From assembly GCF_030407455.1 (NCBI RefSeq), contig NZ_JASDDJ010000022.1:1-50913 (forward strand): DNA of 50,913 nt. The letters run 5' to 3'. Below are positions 46,003 through 50,913 of the stretch, piece after piece (the first letter of the stretch is position 1; each line of letters begins with the position of its first letter). This DNA comes from Psychrobacter sp. 5A.1 (lineage in GTDB: Bacteria > Pseudomonadota > Gammaproteobacteria > Pseudomonadales > Moraxellaceae). The position numbers and the translations under genes are program-made. The notes beneath the pieces were generated by a model. It saw only the letters and a program-made list of their open reading frames with translations. It made no database searches and was not told the DNA's origin.

Positions 46003-46929
46003 ATGAGCTATACACATCTAAGCCTAGGTGAACGATATCAGATTTATGCCCTTAAAGGGGCACAACATAGTATTAAATATATAGCAGAAGCGTTAGGCAG
46101 AAGTCCAAGCGCCATATCAAGAGAGCTTAGACGCAATAAAAGCCTATGAGGCTACCGACCAAAGTATGCAGACGACAAGGCTAAAGCGAGGCATGCAAAC
46201 AACGCCTTCACTATTGTTTTAAACGTCTGGAACTGGGTTGTTGATAAGCTTAAGTTACAGTGGAGTCCTGAACAAATAGCAGGCGTTCATAGTGGCATCA
46301 GCCACATGAGTATCTATCGTTACCTATGGGTCGATAAGAGACAAGGCGGCAGGCTATGGCAATATTTAAGACGCAAAGCCAAACCTTATCGTCAAAGGCT
46401 TACCGTTGAGACTCGTGGGCGTATCAGTGACAGCGTTTCAATTCATGAGCGCCCTCAAATAGTAGAAGACCGATCACGCGTTGGTGACTGGGAAGCAGAT
46501 ACCGTTATCGGTCAACATCACAAACAGGCCATCGTAACAGTAGTAGAGCGAAATACTGGGCTGCTTAAGATGAAACGGGTCACTAAAAAGAGTGCGCATC
46601 TGGTAGCGGGTGCGATGATAAATCTACTAACCCCAGTTAGACTACAAGTTAAGACGATTACGTCCGACAATGGCAAGGAGTTTGCTGAGCATAAAGAGGT
46701 AAAAAGACGCCTTTACAGTAGATTCTACTTTGCGGATGCTTATGCCTCATGGCAACGAGGAACAAACGAAAATACCAATGGCTTGATTAGAGAGTACCTG
46801 CCTAAAGGGTGTGACTTTAGACAGGTATCTGATGATGAAATACAGGCTATTGAAGATAGAATAAACAACCGACCAAGAAAGCGGTTAGGGTTTAGAACGC
46901 CAAACCAGGTGTTCTATAATATTATTTAG
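46003..46929 (+). pseudogene. IS30-family transposase, interrupted by a TGA stop
   Basis: The frame from ATG 46003 (MSYTHLSLGERYQIYALKG) runs to 46929 with one internal TGA at 46147-46149. Read through, it has about 308 positions. The N-terminal helix-turn-helix (SIKYIAEALGRSPSAISREL) is followed by the stop, then GYRPKYAD and the DDE catalytic domain with Asp166 (WEADTVIG), Asp222 (TSDNGKEF) and Glu256 (GTNENTNG), the spacing of 33 typical of IS30. Relatives have arginine before GYRP, so a CGA to TGA change is likely. Binding and catalytic parts are now on separate frames; activity without readthrough is unlikely. An earlier in-frame ATG at 45913 lies inside the element end. Confidence 0.9.
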
Positions 46930-46931
46930 CG

Positions 46932-46953
46932 TTGCACTTGGTGTGTTAATCTA
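46932..46953. repeat. right inverted repeat of the IS30 element
   Basis: TTGCACTTGGTGTGTTAATC and TA at its end form the inverse of the left repeat, and begin three bases after the transposase stop. Confidence 0.8.
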
Positions 46954-47257
46954 GGAAACAGAAAGAAGTATGTTTTACTCAATTATAATATGAAAATTAT
47001 CTTTATATTGCTTGGTTTGTTTGCAGAATACTAACAGCTGATCGCCACGTAGTTTTTTAACATCGGGCGAAGTTTGCTAATGTAAGTAGGCAATACTTTA
47101 ATAGCTACTATTTTCCAAAATTTAGTGTTATTAGGGCGTGTCCTCATTTTAGCCATTTTTAACCCATTTAGATGACTATCGATTGAATTGAGGACGCGCC
47201 CTAGTAAGCTAGTTAGGGCAAGTTTATTTATATAGCTTAATTTGATATTTATTAAGA
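46954..47257. other. intergenic region between IS30 and rmlC
   Basis: Roughly 300 AT-rich bases with the 71-bp MITE at 47132-47202 and no gene. No clear intrinsic terminator for the rhamnose operon is visible. The inverted ends of the MITE could serve, which is inference. Confidence 0.5.
47132..47202. mobile_element. 71-bp internally deleted MITE
   Basis: TAGGGCGTGTCCTCA at the left and TGAGGACGCGCCCTA at the right are inverted ends with one mismatch and TA at both edges. Read on the minus strand, its first 56 bases match the 174-bp copy at 36099 with one mismatch, then jump to that copy's last 16 bases. This corresponds to loss of 103 internal bases, with an AAA microhomology at the junction. 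Confidence 0.85.
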
Positions 47258-47830
47258 TTAAAAAATATCACCGCTTATTATGGCTTGCTCAAAGCTTGCA
47301 CCATCACAGTCTTTCTCAGTCAATTTGAGTTCTAGATCTTCAACTGGCCAGTTAATATCTAAACTATTATCATTCCATAGCATAGTTCGCTCACTTTTCT
47401 TGTGATAATAGCTAGTGGTTTTGTACAAAAACTGAGTATTGTCTTCGAGTGCGATAAAACCATGTGCAAAACCTGCAGGTATCCAGAATTGACGATGATT
47501 GGCTCCAGTCAGTTCTAGACCTACCCATTGTCCAAAAGTAGGTGAGTGCTGACGAATATCTACTGCTACATCCCAAGCCCGCCCTTGTACTACTCGTACT
47601 AGCTTGGCTTGAGCAAAAGGATTTAGTTGATAATGTAAGCCACGCAGTGCTCCTTTTTGGGAGCTGGAATGATTATCTTGGACGAAGTTCGGTGCTTCAA
47701 ACCCACGTTCGTTTAACAAAGTGGCGAAACTTTTTTGGTTAAAGCTTTCCTTAAACCAGCCACGGTCATCTTCAAAAACGCGCGGCTCAAGGATTAATAG
47801 CCCTGGTATCTTAGTTTCAGTGATATTCAT
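47258..47830 (-). CDS. rmlC: dTDP-4-dehydrorhamnose 3,5-epimerase
   Basis: RmlC epimerises the 4-keto sugar at C3 and C5, the third step to dTDP-L-rhamnose. The 190-residue cupin has the typical PGLLILEPRVFEDDRGWFKE, NFVQDNHSSSQKGALRGLHY and VVQGRAWDVAVDIRQHSPTF, with the catalytic His in RGLHYQ. HGFIALEDNTQFLYKTT continues the pattern. It is the last gene of rmlBDAC. Length is usual for the family (about 180-185). Confidence 0.97.
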   Translation of the reverse strand: MNITETKIPGLLILEPRVFEDDRGWFKESFNQKSFATLLNERGFEAPNFVQDNHSSSQKGALRGLHYQLNPFAQAKLVRVVQGRAWDVAVDIRQHSPTFGQWVGLELTGANHRQFWIPAGFAHGFIALEDNTQFLYKTTSYYHKKSERTMLWNDNSLDINWPVEDLELKLTEKDCDGASFEQAIISGDIF

Positions 47831-47857
47831 AATGGATATACTATTATAGTCATGAAG

Positions 47858-48748
47858 TTAGTGTTGATGCTCTTGATGTAATTTTAATAAATATTGCCCA
47901 TAACCTGTCTTTTTGAAAAAATTGGCACGTTCTAGCAATTGAGAATCATCAATCCAACCGTTGTGATAAGAGATTTCTTCAAGGCAGGCTACTTTAAGAC
48001 CCTGACGATGCTCAATAGTTTGTACGAACTGACCAGCCTCTAGTAATGAATCGTGAGTACCAGTATCTAGCCAAGCAAAACCACGTCCTAGTAGTTCGAC
48101 ATTAAGTTGCTTTTGTTCTAAATAAGCATTGTTAATGTCAGTAATCTCTAACTCACCCCGATGTGATGGTTGCACATTTTTAGCGATTTCTATTACTTGA
48201 TTATCATAAAAATATAAACCGGTCACTGCGTAATTAGATTTAGGCTGAGTGGGTTTCTCTTCAATACTGAGTGCTTTACCATCTTGATCAAATTCTACTA
48301 CACCAAAACGCTCAGGATCACTCACATAGTAACCAAATACTGTTGCTCCTGATTCTTGCTCAGTCGCTCGGCGTAATTGTTGGCCAAAGCTTTGGCCGTA
48401 GAAGATGTTATCTCCTAATACTAAGCAAACATTATCGCCACCAATAAACTCTTCACCTAAGATGAATGCTTGAGCTAGGCCATCGGGTGAAGGCTGAACT
48501 TTATAAGATAGTTTTATTCCTAGATCATCGCCATTACCAAGTAGCTTTTCAAAATTTGGTAAGTCTTCTGGAGTGGATATGATTAGAATTTCACGGATAC
48601 CTGCAAGCATCAGTACCGATAAAGGATAGTAAATCATAGGCTTATCGTATATTGGAAGAAGCTGTTTCGATGTGCCTAGGGTGATAGGATGCAAGCGTGA
48701 GCCGGAACCCCCAGCAAGAATAATCCCTTTACGGTTGGTTTGAATCAT
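47858..48748 (-). CDS. rmlA: glucose-1-phosphate thymidylyltransferase
   Basis: RmlA makes dTDP-glucose from glucose 1-phosphate and dTTP. The 296-residue protein starts [20 protein letters not shown], with the nucleotide-binding loop and [39 protein letters not shown] and [20 protein letters not shown] 48748 overlaps the rmlD stop as ATGA, and AGGAG lies upstream inside rmlD, so this start is preferred over an upstream frame from 48790. Order and coupling indicate one transcript. Confidence 0.97.
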   Translation of the reverse strand: MIQTNRKGIILAGGSGSRLHPITLGTSKQLLPIYDKPMIYYPLSVLMLAGIREILIISTPEDLPNFEKLLGNGDDLGIKLSYKVQPSPDGLAQAFILGEEFIGGDNVCLVLGDNIFYGQSFGQQLRRATEQESGATVFGYYVSDPERFGVVEFDQDGKALSIEEKPTQPKSNYAVTGLYFYDNQVIEIAKNVQPSHRGELEITDINNAYLEQKQLNVELLGRGFAWLDTGTHDSLLEAGQFVQTIEHRQGLKVACLEEISYHNGWIDDSQLLERANFFKKTGYGQYLLKLHQEHQH

Positions 48749-49650
48749 GATAATAGCTCTCCTAGTACTTGAGCAACACCTTGCTGCCAATTTGGCAAGT
48801 GCAGTTTGAAGTGAATTTGTAGTTTTTCAGTATTTAAACGCGAGTTGAGCGGACGTTTTGCAGGGGTAGGGTATTCTGATGTTGGAATAGGGTTTATGCG
48901 TTTTACAAGTAACTTTGTATTCATTTCTTTTTGTGCGGTCGCAAAGATAAACTCAGCATAATCAAACCAAGAACATTCACCTTGTGCTGCTAAGTTATAA
49001 TGTCCAAGCAGACTACTGGATTGTTTTTTTAATAAATAGTAACGTAGTGCTTGTGCAGTAATATCAGCAATCAAAGCGGCTCCAGTTGGCGCGCCAATTT
49101 GATCAGCAATGATGTTAAGCTCTTCTTTAGTTTGAGCAAGTTTTAACATGGTTTTGATAAAGTTGCTGCCATGGGTGCCATATACCCAACTGGTGCGAAA
49201 GTTAATAAATCTTGCACCACTTTGCTCTAAAGCAATTTCGCCATCATACTTAGTCTGGCCATAGTTATTTATAGGCATCCTACTGTCTGTTTCTAGCCAA
49301 GGCATATCTCGGATGCCTTCAAATACATAATCGCTAGAGTAATTAACCAGCAAGCTATTAAACTGTTTAGACAGAATAGCTAAGTTCTGAACAGCTAGAT
49401 GGTTGATTAAATCGGCCTGCTCATAATCACTTTCAGCGTTATCTACAGCAGTATAAGCGGCTGCATTTATAACTATATCAGGCTCTATGGTAGCATAGAG
49501 CTGCTCTATAGCGGCAAAGTTGGTTATATCACCACACAACCCATTATCATTCATTTGACGATCTAGTGAAATAATGTGTCCTAATGGCTGCAAAGCACGC
49601 TGCAACTCCCAGCCAACTTGACCGTTCTTACCCAGTAATACAATTTTCAT
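48745..49650 (-). CDS. rmlD: dTDP-4-dehydrorhamnose reductase
   Basis: RmlD reduces the last keto group to give dTDP-L-rhamnose. The 301-residue short-chain dehydrogenase starts [20 protein letters not shown] (Rossmann GxxGxxG), with [32 protein letters not shown], the YGQTKYDGE catalytic Tyr-Lys region and [18 protein letters not shown]. It follows rmlB at 35 bases and overlaps rmlA by four bases. Confidence 0.97.
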   Translation of the reverse strand: MKIVLLGKNGQVGWELQRALQPLGHIISLDRQMNDNGLCGDITNFAAIEQLYATIEPDIVINAAAYTAVDNAESDYEQADLINHLAVQNLAILSKQFNSLLVNYSSDYVFEGIRDMPWLETDSRMPINNYGQTKYDGEIALEQSGARFINFRTSWVYGTHGSNFIKTMLKLAQTKEELNIIADQIGAPTGAALIADITAQALRYYLLKKQSSSLLGHYNLAAQGECSWFDYAEFIFATAQKEMNTKLLVKRINPIPTSEYPTPAKRPLNSRLNTEKLQIHFKLHLPNWQQGVAQVLGELLS

Positions 49651-49685
49651 AATCGTCTTATCAGTATTTTTATTGGTTTTATCTA

Positions 49686-50750
49686 TTATTGATACTGTTG
49701 AGTTACCCAGTGTTGATACTCACCACTTTGCACATGTTCAATCCATTCTGAATTGTTTAGATACCATAGAACGGTTTGGCGTAAACCTGAACTGAAGGTT
49801 TCTTGTGGTGCCCATCCCAATGATTTCTGAATTTTACTGGCGTCAATAGCATAACGCAAGTCATGTCCAGGACGATCTTTCACATAGGTAATAAGTTCAT
49901 CATAACTTGTAACACCGTGAGGTTTATTAGGTGCCAGTTCTTCTAATAACGCACAGATCGTTTGCACGACTTCAATATTGGTATGCTCGTTGTGTCCACC
50001 AATATTATAAGTTTCACCTGTCTTACCTTCGGTAGCGACTAAGTATAAGGCACGGGCATGATCTTCAACATATAACCAATCTCTAATCTGTTGCCCATTG
50101 CCGTATACAGGTAAAGGTTTACCCGCCAATGCGTTTAGAATGACTAACGGTATTAGCTTTTCTGGGAAATGATAAGGACCGTAGTTGTTAGAGCAGTTAG
50201 TAATTACAACTGGAAGACCATAAGTCCGATTCCAAGCACGTACGAGATGGTCTGAACTAGCCTTGCTGGCTGAGTAGGGAGAGCTTGGTGCATAAGGAGT
50301 TGTTTCAAGAAATAAATCATCTGTGCCTTCTAAATCTCCGTAGACTTCATCAGTTGAGATATGATGAAAACGGAAGTTACTTCTTGTATCGTCGCTTAGC
50401 GTTTCGTAGTAATGTCTAGCCACTTCCAATAAGGTATATGTACCAATAATATTAGTTTGCATAAAGGCAGCTGAACCAGTAATAGAGCGGTCAACGTGCG
50501 ATTCTGCTGCTAGGTGCATCACGATATCTGGCTGAAAATTGGCGAAGTGTACTTCCATAGCTTGCTGATCGCAAATATCAGTTTGGGAAAACTGGTAACG
50601 TGTGCTGTCTGATACGCTAGCTAATGATTCAAGATTACCCGCATAAGTAAGCTTATCTATATTTAAGACAGAGTCTGTGGTGTTAGCTATAATATGACGA
50701 ATAACGGCTGAACCGATAAAGCCTGCACCGCCTGTGATTAATATTTTCAT
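49686..50750 (-). CDS. rmlB: dTDP-glucose 4,6-dehydratase
   Basis: RmlB converts dTDP-glucose to the 4-keto-6-deoxy sugar with NAD+. The 354-residue protein starts [20 protein letters not shown], then [42 protein letters not shown] with catalytic Asp-Glu, [15 protein letters not shown] with Tyr-Lys, and [20 protein letters not shown] eight bases before ATG 50750 is a plausible ribosome binding site. It is the first visible gene of rmlBDAC, in the usual order for surface polysaccharide clusters. Confidence 0.98.
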   Translation of the reverse strand: MKILITGGAGFIGSAVIRHIIANTTDSVLNIDKLTYAGNLESLASVSDSTRYQFSQTDICDQQAMEVHFANFQPDIVMHLAAESHVDRSITGSAAFMQTNIIGTYTLLEVARHYYETLSDDTRSNFRFHHISTDEVYGDLEGTDDLFLETTPYAPSSPYSASKASSDHLVRAWNRTYGLPVVITNCSNNYGPYHFPEKLIPLVILNALAGKPLPVYGNGQQIRDWLYVEDHARALYLVATEGKTGETYNIGGHNEHTNIEVVQTICALLEELAPNKPHGVTSYDELITYVKDRPGHDLRYAIDASKIQKSLGWAPQETFSSGLRQTVLWYLNNSEWIEHVQSGEYQHWVTQQYQ

Positions 50751-50913
50751 GAGTGTACCACCATAGTTGAATTTTGCTATCTTGTTGCTATTGTAATCAA
50801 ATTCATACTTATTTTTCTAAATAAAAATAAATTAATTACTGTAATCTAGAAAATGACAGTTATTGTTGACTTTAGTTTTACTTTTTTTCTTATAATCTAT
50901 CTTAATATAATTA
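50751..50913. other. AT-rich region upstream of rmlB
   Basis: These last 163 bases are markedly AT-rich and probably carry the promoter of the rhamnose operon. No gene, terminator or JUMPstart-like element was recognised, and the region is cut by the window edge. Confidence 0.4.

Larger units (their letters stand above)
45902..46953 (+). mobile_element. IS30-family insertion sequence with a broken transposase
   Basis: The element spans about 1052 bases between imperfect inverted ends. TAGATTAACACATGAAGTGC at the left and the inverse of TAGATTAACACACCAAGTGC at the right match for the first 12 bases and most of the next ten. The TA at each outer edge may be part of the ends or a two-base target duplication. 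It carries one transposase frame interrupted by an in-frame stop. It lies between ilvE and the rhamnose operon. Confidence 0.85.

Noticed and set aside
46147..46149. TGA in the IS30 transposase as a recoding or selenocysteine site
   Set aside because: No recoding structure is apparent, and relatives have arginine at this place, so a simple nonsense mutation explains it.

Overview
The window looks like a chromosomal segment from a Moraxellaceae gammaproteobacterium, most likely Psychrobacter. This is inferred from the character of the proteins (PutA, GrxD, AccB/AccC, GlnE, type-2 LeuA, Moraxellaceae-style small lipoproteins), moderate GC with AT-rich intergenic DNA, and Asn/Asp/Thr-rich inserts in otherwise conserved enzymes. 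No rRNA, tRNA, CRISPR array or prophage was recognised. Most of the window is housekeeping DNA, with accessory character only at the right end.

Layout. 0-6 kb: proline catabolism (putA plus a separate gene for what looks like the PutA C-terminal domain), then the ribosomal oxygenase roxA. 6-9.9 kb: two small lipoproteins, a YjdF-like membrane protein, purB and an anchored protein of unknown function. 9.9-15.4 kb: mnmA, ispF, grxD, an unknown gene and mnmG. 15.5-21.8 kb: an AEC transporter, a luciferase-like flavoprotein, a PQQ-dependent membrane dehydrogenase (Gcd type) and a CysB-like regulator. 22-29.3 kb: AmpG-like permease, prmC, moeB-like gene, UbiB-family kinase-like protein, MFS transporter and an Lrp-type regulator. 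29.5-36 kb: leuA, an unknown gene, accB-accC and a MATE exporter. 36.4-45.9 kb: EVE protein, hemW, an unlisted 46-residue entericidin-like lipoprotein, trmL, tusDCBE, glnE and ilvE. 45.9-50.9 kb: an IS30-family element with a nonsense-mutated transposase, a short MITE, and the dTDP-rhamnose operon rmlBDAC.

Genes that work together. MnmA, TusBCDE, MnmG and TrmL all act on tRNA wobble position 34. TusE, TusD and MnmA form the sulfur relay that ends in 2-thiouridine, although they sit about 29 kb apart. AccB and AccC form the biotin carboxylase half of acetyl-CoA carboxylase. LeuA and IlvE belong to branched-chain amino acid synthesis. RmlA, B, C and D make dTDP-L-rhamnose for surface polysaccharide.

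Most notable. (1) PutA appears naturally split: the second gene ends in the conserved PutA C-terminal motif, lies in another frame and has its own Shine-Dalgarno overlapping the putA stop. (2) A family of TA-flanked MITEs with ends TAGGGCGTGTCCTCA is present as a 174-bp copy, a 71-bp internally deleted copy and a decayed end, plus two shorter look-alike ends. (3) An IS30 element lies beside the rhamnose operon. No wholly new multi-gene system was found, and the split PutA is the strongest candidate for something undescribed.
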